Source of the DNA: Acidobacteriota bacterium
GTDB taxonomy: Bacteria; Acidobacteriota; Blastocatellia; Pyrinomonadales; Pyrinomonadaceae
Length of the DNA stretch: 64,000 bases
Reading direction: 5' to 3'
Assembly: GCA_019639155.1 (NCBI GenBank)
Contig: JAHBSJ010000004.1
Span: forward strand, 62,001 to 126,000
The notes under the pieces were generated by a model that worked only from the letters and a program-made list of their open reading frames with translations, ran no database searches and was not told the origin of the DNA. Below, piece by piece: positions 53,901-61,749 of the stretch. Each line of letters begins with the position of its first letter. Position 1 is the first letter of the stretch. The position numbers were made by a program, and so were the translations under genes.

Positions 53901-54776
53901 TCATTTCCCAAATTCTGCCTTGTCTTTATCGGCGAGTTCCCGAACCTTTTCCATCAGGTGGTCCGCGATCTCTTTGTGAGTACGCAGGCGGTCGGGTTTT
54001 TCGTAGAATTCGTCGAGGTCTATTACCTCACCGAACCAGATGCGGATCTTTTCGCCGCCCGTCCAGTTGCCAAGGACCTGTCTTGGCAGATCGTTGCCGA
54101 GCCCGGCGATGAAGACCGGTATGACCTGCGGGCGCGCGGCGTAAACGACCTTGCCGATACCCGGCTGTGCCGGCAGCAGCTCGTACGGCCCGCCATCGAG
54201 GTTTCGCTTGCCTTCCGGGTGAAATCCGATTACGCGGCTCTTGCCGACCGAACATATCTCTATCAGCTTCCGCATGGAGAATTTGTCAAAAGCTCGTTTT
54301 CGCTCGTCTCTTGCCTCGCGAAAGAACGGCGGGTACATCGACATCCAGCCCATCACGAAATTTACGACCCAGCCGAGCGGATTGTCGTAGAAGAATTTTG
54401 CCCGCACCGGAAAGAAAAGCTCCATCGGACGCTTCGTCCGCCGGAATAGCACGCTCGAGACCGTGTACATATCAAAAAATGAACGGTGATTGGCAACCAG
54501 AACGATCGGTCTCGATGCATCCGAGTTTTCGACGTTCTCAATACCGAAAACGTTCATCAAATTGTTGGTCGCCAGATATATCCAAAGCGAGCCTATGTGA
54601 CGCTGAAAGAACGTCATCAGGCGTTTCCACCGGCCGCGATTCATCCGATCCGTCAGCCAAAACCCCGCCCTGTCGATCGGCCCTAAGACAGCGAGTTCCT
54701 GGGCCGTGGGCGTAATGCCCTGTTCATCGGCCCTAACGGGAAGCGTCTCGGAACTTTGCTTTTCAATATTGTTCAT
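53901..54776 (-). CDS. PlsC-like lysophospholipid acyltransferase
   Basis: A 291-residue acyltransferase of the PlsC/AGPAT family, which places a second acyl chain on lysophosphatidic acid or a related lipid. The catalytic HX4D motif is in VANHRSFFDMYTV and the substrate motif in GFHPEGKRNLDGGPYEL. Other matches are RAKFFYDNPLGWVVNFVMGW and AARPQVIPVFIAGLGNDLP. An N-terminal ~60-residue extension precedes the domain. It converges tail-to-tail with the FHA-protease gene (stops adjacent). The exact acceptor is unknown. Confidence 0.88.
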   Translation of the reverse strand: MNNIEKQSSETLPVRADEQGITPTAQELAVLGPIDRAGFWLTDRMNRGRWKRLMTFFQRHIGSLWIYLATNNLMNVFGIENVENSDASRPIVLVANHRSFFDMYTVSSVLFRRTKRPMELFFPVRAKFFYDNPLGWVVNFVMGWMSMYPPFFREARDERKRAFDKFSMRKLIEICSVGKSRVIGFHPEGKRNLDGGPYELLPAQPGIGKVVYAARPQVIPVFIAGLGNDLPRQVLGNWTGGEKIRIWFGEVIDLDEFYEKPDRLRTHKEIADHLMEKVRELADKDKAEFGK

Positions 54777-54959
54777 CAGGAGGGCTTTTAGTATAGGCTC
54801 AATTTGTGGACAAAATGCCTCGGAACCGTTATTATAGCGGAATCAAATGTTCCGACAAAAGATGACGTTCTTTCGGGCATTTTTTGATTAACTTTTCGCT
54901 GCCCTCCGAAATGTTCGGCACGTGTCGCGGGCCGAAGTATCGCATAGATTGAGAATTAT

Positions 54960-57305
54960 ATGTCACTAAGAGGTTATGTCTTCGCCGCTTTGTCGGCGGC
55001 GGTATTGGTGTTTTTGGCGGCCGAGAGCCTTTATGCTCAAACGTCGCGGGACGGTGTGTGGAAACAGGCAGCTGAAAGCTCCGCTATGCGCGAGAGCAGC
55101 GACCGCAAGCTGTTCCCGGAGCTTTACAAGGTGTATCAGATCAACGCCGCTGCGCTCGAGAACGTGCTTCGCCAGGCACCGCTTGAAGATTCACGGCCTT
55201 CGAAAGAGTCGATGCCGATCTTTGAGATACCGAGCCCTGACGGCAAGTTTCTGCGTTTCCGACTCGTCGAATCACCGATGCTTGCCGATCATGTCGCTGC
55301 TAAGTTCCCTACCTGGAAAACCTATCACGTTTGGGGCATTGATGACCCGGCGATGCAGGGCAGACTGGATTGGACCGACAGCGGGTTCCACGGATATGTG
55401 CTTACCTCAGAAGGTTCATTCAATATCGATCCGTACCGCCTGAATGACAGGCAAAATTATATCGTTTTCTACAAGAAACATTACCCGCAGACACGCGAAA
55501 ACTTCAGCTGCGAGGTCGAAGACGCATTTGAGCAAAGCGAAAGATCGGCCACCAAAAAGTCGGACGAAAGCATTTTTAACTCTCAGCCGTCGGCGGAATT
55601 CTCGCACGGAGCGAACGTACGTACATATCGCTTTGCCGTCGCGACGACGTTCGAATATACGAACTTTTTCCGCCAGACCGGCGACAGCGACGCACAAGCA
55701 CAGACACGCGCATTCAATGCGGTCGTGGTCAGTGTGAATCGGATCAATTTGGTTTACCGCAAGGAACTCTCCGTGTTCCTGAACCTCGTTTCAGATACGA
55801 ATCTGACCTATGTTACCAATCCGGAAACTCCGTCGAATTATTTGAACAACGGATCATCGACTGACCTGAACGCCAACCAAACCAATGTCAATTCGGTCAT
55901 CGGTTCGACAAACTACGATTTCGGCCATTTGTTCCAGACAGCGAACGGCGGCGTCGCCCAACTTTCGTCGGTTTGCGGATCGAGCAAAGCCCGCGGGCTT
56001 TCAGGGCTGCCTAATCCGCAGGGCGATCCGTTTGATGTAGATTATGTCGCCCACGAGATGGGTCACCAGATGGGCGGAAATCATACGTTTAACGGAGCGG
56101 CCAACTGCGGCAGCTCACCGACCGCCGCTCGCCGCGAACCCGGAAGCGCTGTCACTATAATGGGCTATGCGGGCATCTGCAGCAGCACGTCGAATATCTC
56201 GCGCAATTCCATTGATATCTTTCATTTCTACAATCTGAATGAAATGATCACTTTCATGGGCGGAGCCGGCGGCACCTGCGGCACGACCGCCACGCCGAAT
56301 GCTATTCCCGTGGTAGCCTCGGTTCCGAATCGCACGATACCTTTTAATACGCCATTCGCTCTGACGGCGAGTGCAACGGATTCTGACGGAGATGCGTTGA
56401 CCTATAACTGGGAACAGAATGATGCAGGCGCTTCGCAATCGAATTACCCCGGCACGACCGACGATGACGACGTAAGCCTCGTTTTCCGTCCGGGTTTCAG
56501 GTCGTATCTGCCCGTTTCGAGCCCGACGCGTTATTTCCCGAGCATGACCTATGTTCTGAACAACCAGAACGAGGCCCCGATCACGTATTCGGGAACGTCG
56601 GCAGTTGGTGCGGTTTGTGCCGGCACATGCATTACCGGTGAGGACCTTCCGTCTGCGGCAAGGACAATGAACTTCCGCGTCACGGTTCGCGACGGCAAAG
56701 GCGGCATCGCCGATCAGGCCACGGTAATTACGGTGGTCAATACAACCACGCCGTTCAAAGTCACGTCGCCGAATACTAACGTCGTTTTTCCGGGCGGCAG
56801 CAGCCATACCGTGACGTGGGACGTCAGTAGCACAAACGCCGCACCGATCAACACCGCAAATGTGAGGATCTCTTTTTCATCCGACGGCGGCCAGACATTC
56901 CCGCTCGTTCTTGCGGAAAGCACGCCGAATGACGGCAGCCAGGCCGTAACCGTACCCAATGTCAATACGACAACGGGACGCATCAAGGTCGAAGCCGTAG
57001 GGAACATTTTCTTTGACGTTTCGGACGTTAACTTTACGGTCAATGCTGTGGCTTCGAACGCGACGGTGTCCGGACAGGTATTCACCTCCGGCGGCGGTGC
57101 CTTGCGTAATGCCGTGGTCACGATAACCAATGAGCAGGGCTTTGTGCAGCGTGTAAATACAAGCTCTTTCGGTTTTTATCAATTCGACGACATTCCGACA
57201 GGCACTTATATAGTCACGGTCAGTTCTCGGCTGTTCCGTTTCAGCCCGCAGGAGGTCAACCTGTCCGGTAATGTGACCGGCCTGAACTTCACCGGCCTGG
57301 AGTAG
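54960..57305 (+). CDS. Secreted zinc metalloprotease (reprolysin-like) with C-terminal regulatory-like domain
   Basis: A 781-residue exported protease. After the signal peptide (cut near LYAQTS) comes a propeptide-like region, then the metzincin catalytic domain with HEMGHQMGGNH at about residue 364 and the Met-turn in IMGYAGIC. Beyond it are a PKD/cadherin-like domain (SATDSDGDALTYNWEQ), an Ig-like domain (PFKVTSPNTNVVFPGGSSHTVTW) and the shared C-terminal module (VSGQVFTSGGGALRNAVV...SFGFYQFDDIPTG). It is a paralogue of the next gene at 57589 in all parts. Many Cys residues around the active site suggest disulfides. A strong terminator follows at 57341-57367. Confidence 0.9.
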   Translation: MSLRGYVFAALSAAVLVFLAAESLYAQTSRDGVWKQAAESSAMRESSDRKLFPELYKVYQINAAALENVLRQAPLEDSRPSKESMPIFEIPSPDGKFLRFRLVESPMLADHVAAKFPTWKTYHVWGIDDPAMQGRLDWTDSGFHGYVLTSEGSFNIDPYRLNDRQNYIVFYKKHYPQTRENFSCEVEDAFEQSERSATKKSDESIFNSQPSAEFSHGANVRTYRFAVATTFEYTNFFRQTGDSDAQAQTRAFNAVVVSVNRINLVYRKELSVFLNLVSDTNLTYVTNPETPSNYLNNGSSTDLNANQTNVNSVIGSTNYDFGHLFQTANGGVAQLSSVCGSSKARGLSGLPNPQGDPFDVDYVAHEMGHQMGGNHTFNGAANCGSSPTAARREPGSAVTIMGYAGICSSTSNISRNSIDIFHFYNLNEMITFMGGAGGTCGTTATPNAIPVVASVPNRTIPFNTPFALTASATDSDGDALTYNWEQNDAGASQSNYPGTTDDDDVSLVFRPGFRSYLPVSSPTRYFPSMTYVLNNQNEAPITYSGTSAVGAVCAGTCITGEDLPSAARTMNFRVTVRDGKGGIADQATVITVVNTTTPFKVTSPNTNVVFPGGSSHTVTWDVSSTNAAPINTANVRISFSSDGGQTFPLVLAESTPNDGSQAVTVPNVNTTTGRIKVEAVGNIFFDVSDVNFTVNAVASNATVSGQVFTSGGGALRNAVVTITNEQGFVQRVNTSSFGFYQFDDIPTGTYIVTVSSRLFRFSPQEVNLSGNVTGLNFTGLE

Positions 57306-57340
57306 TACGAGGTGCCCATACCGCACAATACTCGAACGGA

Positions 57341-57367
57341 AAACCGCAGCTACGGCTGCGGTTTTTT
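57341..57367 (+). terminator. Rho-independent terminator
   Basis: AAACCGCAGC (57341-57350) and GCTGCGGTTT (57355-57364) form a perfect 10-bp stem with a TACG loop, followed by a T run to 57367. It ends the first metalloprotease gene. The rest of 57306-57588 shows no gene. Confidence 0.93.
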
Positions 57368-57588
57368 GTGTTTACATTGGCCAACGTCTTAGTTATCATT
57401 TCGGGTTAAGTGAATTCGTTGATAGCGCTCGCGTCATGCAGTAAGATCACCGTTGCCACAGTGAATGGTTAGTACAGAGCCGCGAACGCAGAACCCCTCA
57501 TTGCCGGCACGCACACAAGTGTCTTGTCTTTACTTTTTTGTTTTTTTAGTTCGCGGCTGCCGCCGGCCGCTCGGTTAAAGGAATCGTT

Positions 57589-59925
57589 ATGTCTAGATCA
57601 ACTCTCGCCGCATTGTCGGCCATCATTTTTCTTGCAGGTGTAAACGGATATTCGTCATCGGCTCCTGCCGATATGTGGCGCGAGGTGAGTCCCGAATCGC
57701 TCGTCCGCGGCCCGGCCCGCAACGCTCCGCGGCCTAAGGAATTCAGGACGTTCGCACTCGACGTCAATGCGATGCGGTCAGCTCTTTCGGGTGCACCGAA
57801 GGAGTTTGCAAGTGACGGCCAAGAATTGATCATCACCCTGCCGATGCCGGACGGTTCTCTGCAGCGTTTTCGCGTCTGGCATTCACTGATCGTAGAGCCC
57901 GGCCTGCTGAAGAAATTCCCAGAACTCGGCGAGACCTATACGGGCCAGGGCATCGACGACCCTGCCGCTACGGTGCGTTTCGACTTTTTGCCGAAAGGAT
58001 TCCATGCAATGGTCATATCGACCGAAGGCACGAAAATGATCGATCCCTACGCTGATGGCGACGACCGGCACTATATCGTTTACGACAAGAGCGAATTTCC
58101 GCGGCTTAACACCTTCTTCTGCGAGGTCGGGACAAACCGCGACAAACTGAATTTCGACATCGATATCGATCATTCGGCATATTTGCCGACGTTTTCCCCT
58201 GAAGTGATCTCCGGTAGTCAGTTGCGTCAATACAGGCTTGCACTCGCCGGAACATGGGAATACTGCAACGTTGCCGGCGGCAACACGGTCGCAGGTTGTC
58301 TGGCAGCTCAGGTTACGATCATGAATCGTGTCAACCAGATCTACGAGCGCGATGTAGCGATCCGTATGAACATCATCGCGAACAACGATCTGATCGTTTT
58401 CGCGGGCAACAATACCGGCTGCCCTGTCGGAACCGGCGGTTCCAACTGCACGGCCGGCAACGACCCTTACACGAACAGTGACGGCCTCGCCATGTTGACC
58501 CAAAACCAAGCCGCCGTCAATACTGTCATCGGTTTGGCAAACTACGACATCGGCCACGTTTTCTCGACCGGCGGCGGCGGCATCGCTACGCTGAACAGCC
58601 CATGCGGCAACAGCAGGGCACAGGGCGTCACCGGTTTGCCCAGTCCGTTCGGCGACCCATTCGCTATCGATTACGTCGCCCACGAAATGGGCCACCAGTG
58701 GGGCTCGCAACACACATTCAACGCTAACACCGGCGGCTGCGGCGGCGGCAACCGGTCGAACACGAACTCTTTCGAGCCGGGCAGCGGCATCACGATAATG
58801 GGCTACGCGGGCCTTTGCGACGCGCAGGACCTTGCGTTCAACAGCATTGCGTCATTCCACGTCCGCAGCGTTGAGGTCATCGTCGCCTTCAGCCAGGTCG
58901 GCAACGGCAACACCTGCGCACAGACCTCCGCCAACGGCAACACGCCGCCTTCGGTCACGATCCCTGCAGGCACATCTTTTAATGTTCCGAAACAAACACC
59001 GTTCACGCTGACAGCAAGCGCGACGGACGTGAATGGCGACACGCTGACATACGATTGGCAGCAGTACAATGCAGGCGGAGGAACAGGAGCCGCGTCCACA
59101 ACGCCAAACTCTGACGCCGACGGCATTCCGCGGCCGCTTTTCCGCAATTATCTACCGACCACGAGCCCAACGCGGCATTTCCCTGCCCTACAGTTCATAC
59201 GCAATAACGCGAACGTTCCGCCAACCTTCACGGGCGGTGTGTTGACGGGCGAACTAATGTCAGCCATCACACGAACGATGAACTTTCAGGTGCTTGTCCG
59301 CGATAACCGTGCCGGCGGCGGCGGCGTAAATTCGGCGAGCGTTTCTGTAAATGTTGATGGCAACAGCGGTCCTTTTGCGGTCACGGCCCCGAACACGAAC
59401 GTGACGTTCGACGGCAATTCGACCCAGACCGTAACCTGGAATGTGGCAGGCTCGAATGCAGCCCCTGTCGGTGCCGCGAACGTTCGAATACTGTTCTCGA
59501 ACGACGCAGGGCTGACATTTCCGACCGTTCTCGTCAACAGCACGCCTAACGACGGCAGTGAGGCCGTTACGATCCCGAACGTGAACACGACACAAGCGCG
59601 AATAAAGGTCGAAGCGGTGGACAACATCTTTTGGGACATGTCCAACGTGAATTTTTCCGTCAACGCGGTCGCGGCAAACGCCTCGATCTCCGGGCAAGTA
59701 TTTACGGCAGGAGGTTCGGCTCTTCGCAATGCGGTCGTGACACTGAGCAATGGCAGCGGCGTTGTTCGACGAGTGACGACCAGCACGTTCGGCTTCTACC
59801 AGATGAATGACGTTCCGCCCGGGCCTTATACGATCTCGGTATCGTCGCGGCTTTTCCGCTTTTCACCGCAAAATCTGAACGTGACCGGCGACATAACGGG
59901 CTTGAATTTTACCGGGCAGGAATAG
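57589..59925 (+). CDS. Secreted zinc metalloprotease (reprolysin-like), paralogue
   Basis: A 778-residue paralogue of the protein at 54960 with the same layout: short signal peptide, propeptide with GIDDPAATVRFDF (compare GIDDPAMQGRLDW), catalytic site HEMGHQWGSQH near residue 364, Met-turn IMGYAGLC, PKD-like and Ig-like domains, and the C-terminal module (ISGQVFTAGGSALRNAVV...TFGFYQMNDVPPG). The paralogue-specific extra loop with Cys residues (NNTGCPVGTGGSNCTAGND) may bind calcium or form disulfides. AAAGGAATCGTT precedes the ATG. It has its own upstream region of nearly 280 bases and its own terminator, so the pair is not one operon. Confidence 0.9.
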   Translation: MSRSTLAALSAIIFLAGVNGYSSSAPADMWREVSPESLVRGPARNAPRPKEFRTFALDVNAMRSALSGAPKEFASDGQELIITLPMPDGSLQRFRVWHSLIVEPGLLKKFPELGETYTGQGIDDPAATVRFDFLPKGFHAMVISTEGTKMIDPYADGDDRHYIVYDKSEFPRLNTFFCEVGTNRDKLNFDIDIDHSAYLPTFSPEVISGSQLRQYRLALAGTWEYCNVAGGNTVAGCLAAQVTIMNRVNQIYERDVAIRMNIIANNDLIVFAGNNTGCPVGTGGSNCTAGNDPYTNSDGLAMLTQNQAAVNTVIGLANYDIGHVFSTGGGGIATLNSPCGNSRAQGVTGLPSPFGDPFAIDYVAHEMGHQWGSQHTFNANTGGCGGGNRSNTNSFEPGSGITIMGYAGLCDAQDLAFNSIASFHVRSVEVIVAFSQVGNGNTCAQTSANGNTPPSVTIPAGTSFNVPKQTPFTLTASATDVNGDTLTYDWQQYNAGGGTGAASTTPNSDADGIPRPLFRNYLPTTSPTRHFPALQFIRNNANVPPTFTGGVLTGELMSAITRTMNFQVLVRDNRAGGGGVNSASVSVNVDGNSGPFAVTAPNTNVTFDGNSTQTVTWNVAGSNAAPVGAANVRILFSNDAGLTFPTVLVNSTPNDGSEAVTIPNVNTTQARIKVEAVDNIFWDMSNVNFSVNAVAANASISGQVFTAGGSALRNAVVTLSNGSGVVRRVTTSTFGFYQMNDVPPGPYTISVSSRLFRFSPQNLNVTGDITGLNFTGQE

Positions 59926-59956
59926 CTGAGTTCCCGTAAAGTTCAAAAGCATTCCA

Positions 59957-59993
59957 AAGAAAAAAGCAGGCCGTTTGGGCCTGCTTTTTTGTC
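59957..59993. terminator. Bidirectional Rho-independent terminator
   Basis: AAAAAGCAGGCC (59961-59972) and GGCCTGCTTTTT (59978-59989) form a 12-bp stem with a GTTTG loop. T runs follow on both strands, serving the metalloprotease gene and the converging gene ending at 60019. Confidence 0.93.
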
Positions 59994-60018
59994 AGCTGTG
60001 GGCTTTCATGGCTGAGGC

Positions 60019-61149
60019 CTATCGGAATATCCTCGCTACGAAAGCACCGCCCATGAACGACGGCGGATCGATCCGGCTCTGCAGCACAACGCCCTTGTAA
60101 TTACCCGAAAGCAGCAGCATCGCCGATTCGCACAGCGGAGCCGCGGTCGTCGTCTGGATCGCACGCAGGCGTTTGCCGTTGATCTCAAGCGGCTCGACGA
60201 AATATGCCTTTTCGAGCATTCGCCGGTCGCCACTTTCGTCAAATCCATCGACCGAAGCATGCAGAACGACCAGATCGTCCTCGACCGACGGTACCGCCTG
60301 CTGCATCAGTTTTTGCAATGCGTCCGGCATACCGTCGCCACGCGGCAGCGTCTCGATGATCGATTGCACCCAATCGTAATGTCCCGGATAACGCAGCGTC
60401 TTATATTCCAGGTCGCGTGCTTTGCCCTCAAAGAAATCCGGCAGGTCAGCCGCTCCGCCCGATGTCAGATCGGCTTCGTACGTTCGCGCACCGATGACGA
60501 TCGTCTCGCGGGCCGATAATGCGGGGCGTTCGGATATTTTGTAGTCGCGGATCACGCGGCTGTCTTTGACATATTCCGTCGCTACGCCGATCGGCGACCA
60601 CGTGAAACCGTAAAAATGCGGCTCGTGCGCGTGTGCGGTCAACGCACCGACCTTCATCGCGATGCGTTCGACCTTTTCGTTGTTGTATTTCGCCACAAAA
60701 TCACGATAAAGCGCCATCGCCTGAACGTTAATAAATCCCGGAGCGAGCCCTGTTTGCAGGATAAAACCGGTCTCGGCATCTTTCGCGAGTTCCATGATCG
60801 CGTCGGTTTCGGCGACGTATTCGGTCAGGTTCGCGTAGTGCATGTTGAACGCTTTCGCATAACCCGCCATCCGCGGAGCCTGTCCGCCCGGCGAACAATC
60901 GAGCAGCACATCGGCTCGCTCGAACGCAGCTCTCAACTCGTCGGATTCGCCCTCGCGAGGCATCAAAACGGTCTCGACCGACGATGTTCTCTGCGATCCG
61001 TCGCACACAAATGCCTTTGCTTTTGCTAAATTCTGCTCGCTGATATCGCCCAAAATAAGCGTTAGATCAAACTCGCACCATTCACGCAGCAACAGTGCCG
61101 CGGCCTCACCGATCCCGCCGGAACCGGCAATGAAAATTGTTTTTGTCAT
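60019..61149 (-). CDS. Saccharopine dehydrogenase family oxidoreductase
   Basis: A 376-residue protein with an N-terminal Rossmann fold (TIFIAGSGGIGEAAALLL) and the saccharopine-dehydrogenase C-terminal arrangement. Landmarks are CSPGGQAPRMAGYAKAFNMHYANLTEY, LQTGLAPGFINVQAMAL and KTLRYPGHYDWV. Members act on lysine-pathway intermediates or other amino-acid adducts; the exact reaction is not clear and it could be a spermidine-type or lysine-ketoglutarate reductase relative. The gene follows the DUF5615 gene by 22 bases on the same strand, so it may be co-transcribed with metH and the toxin-antitoxin pair. Confidence 0.82.
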   Translation of the reverse strand: MTKTIFIAGSGGIGEAAALLLREWCEFDLTLILGDISEQNLAKAKAFVCDGSQRTSSVETVLMPREGESDELRAAFERADVLLDCSPGGQAPRMAGYAKAFNMHYANLTEYVAETDAIMELAKDAETGFILQTGLAPGFINVQAMALYRDFVAKYNNEKVERIAMKVGALTAHAHEPHFYGFTWSPIGVATEYVKDSRVIRDYKISERPALSARETIVIGARTYEADLTSGGAADLPDFFEGKARDLEYKTLRYPGHYDWVQSIIETLPRGDGMPDALQKLMQQAVPSVEDDLVVLHASVDGFDESGDRRMLEKAYFVEPLEINGKRLRAIQTTTAAPLCESAMLLLSGNYKGVVLQSRIDPPSFMGGAFVARIFR

Positions 61150-61171
61150 AATTGGTTAAAGTATTTGTTTT

Positions 61172-61504
61172 CTAATGCAGCGTTAGCATTCCAGCACGCT
61201 CGTCCGCGATCAGATTTGCAATTGCATCGCGATTTTCCATCAGAATTGTTGCGATCGTTGCAGTTTTGCAATTCCCGCGACGGATCCAGATCAGCTTAGG
61301 CGGGAATCCGCGAAGCACTGAAATATCGCCGAAATCCGCGTCTTTTGTAACAATGATCAGATCATTCTCTTTTGCGTATTCCCATATCTTCGGATCATTA
61401 GCCATGTCCAATCCGATCCGATAAACATGTTCAGAACCCGGAAAATGATCCGCCAATATGTCGATCAGCTTTGGTGAAAGGTTGTGGTCAAAAAGAAGTC
61501 GCAT
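61172..61504 (-). CDS. DUF5615 PIN-like toxin
   Basis: A protein of 110 residues from ATG 61504 (MRLLFDHNLSPKLIDILADHF). Conserved acidic residues are in LLFDHNLSP and IVTKDADFGD, with GFPPKLIWIRRGN and ADERAGMLTLH as further family-like segments. A longer frame from 61546 would overlap the DUF433 gene and looks wrong. It lies 4 bases after the DUF433 gene. It belongs to a different branch from the DUF5615 protein at 49281. It is the second member of the pair between metH and the saccharopine-dehydrogenase-like gene. Confidence 0.87.
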   Translation of the reverse strand: MRLLFDHNLSPKLIDILADHFPGSEHVYRIGLDMANDPKIWEYAKENDLIIVTKDADFGDISVLRGFPPKLIWIRRGNCKTATIATILMENRDAIANLIADERAGMLTLH

Positions 61505-61508
61505 CGAC

Positions 61509-61727
61509 CTAGGCAAAGAGAAGGCTCTTCTCGCGATCCGCTGCAAACGCCAAACACGCGGATATATCCTCGTGAGTCAGATACGGAAAATCGTCGAGGA
61601 TCTCGGCTTCGGTCATACCTGATGCAAGGTATTCCAAAACGTCATAAACGGTCATTCGCATCCCGCGAATGCACGGCTTCCCCCCGCGTTTATCGGGCTC
61701 GATCGTGATGATGTCTCGATAATCCAT
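61509..61727 (-). CDS. DUF433 antitoxin
   Basis: A 72-residue DUF433 protein (MDYRDIITIEPDKRGGKPCI, then VYDVLEYLASGMTEAEILDDFPYLTHEDI), paired with the DUF5615 gene that follows. The start at 61727 matches the start of the homologous broken gene at 48825; an upstream possibility at 61757 would add ten residues. It begins 22 bases after the metH stop and is intact, unlike its relative in the pntA/pntB insert. Confidence 0.87.
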   Translation of the reverse strand: MDYRDIITIEPDKRGGKPCIRGMRMTVYDVLEYLASGMTEAEILDDFPYLTHEDISACLAFAADREKSLLFA

Positions 61728-61749
61728 AAGCGAATAATAACACAGGCTC

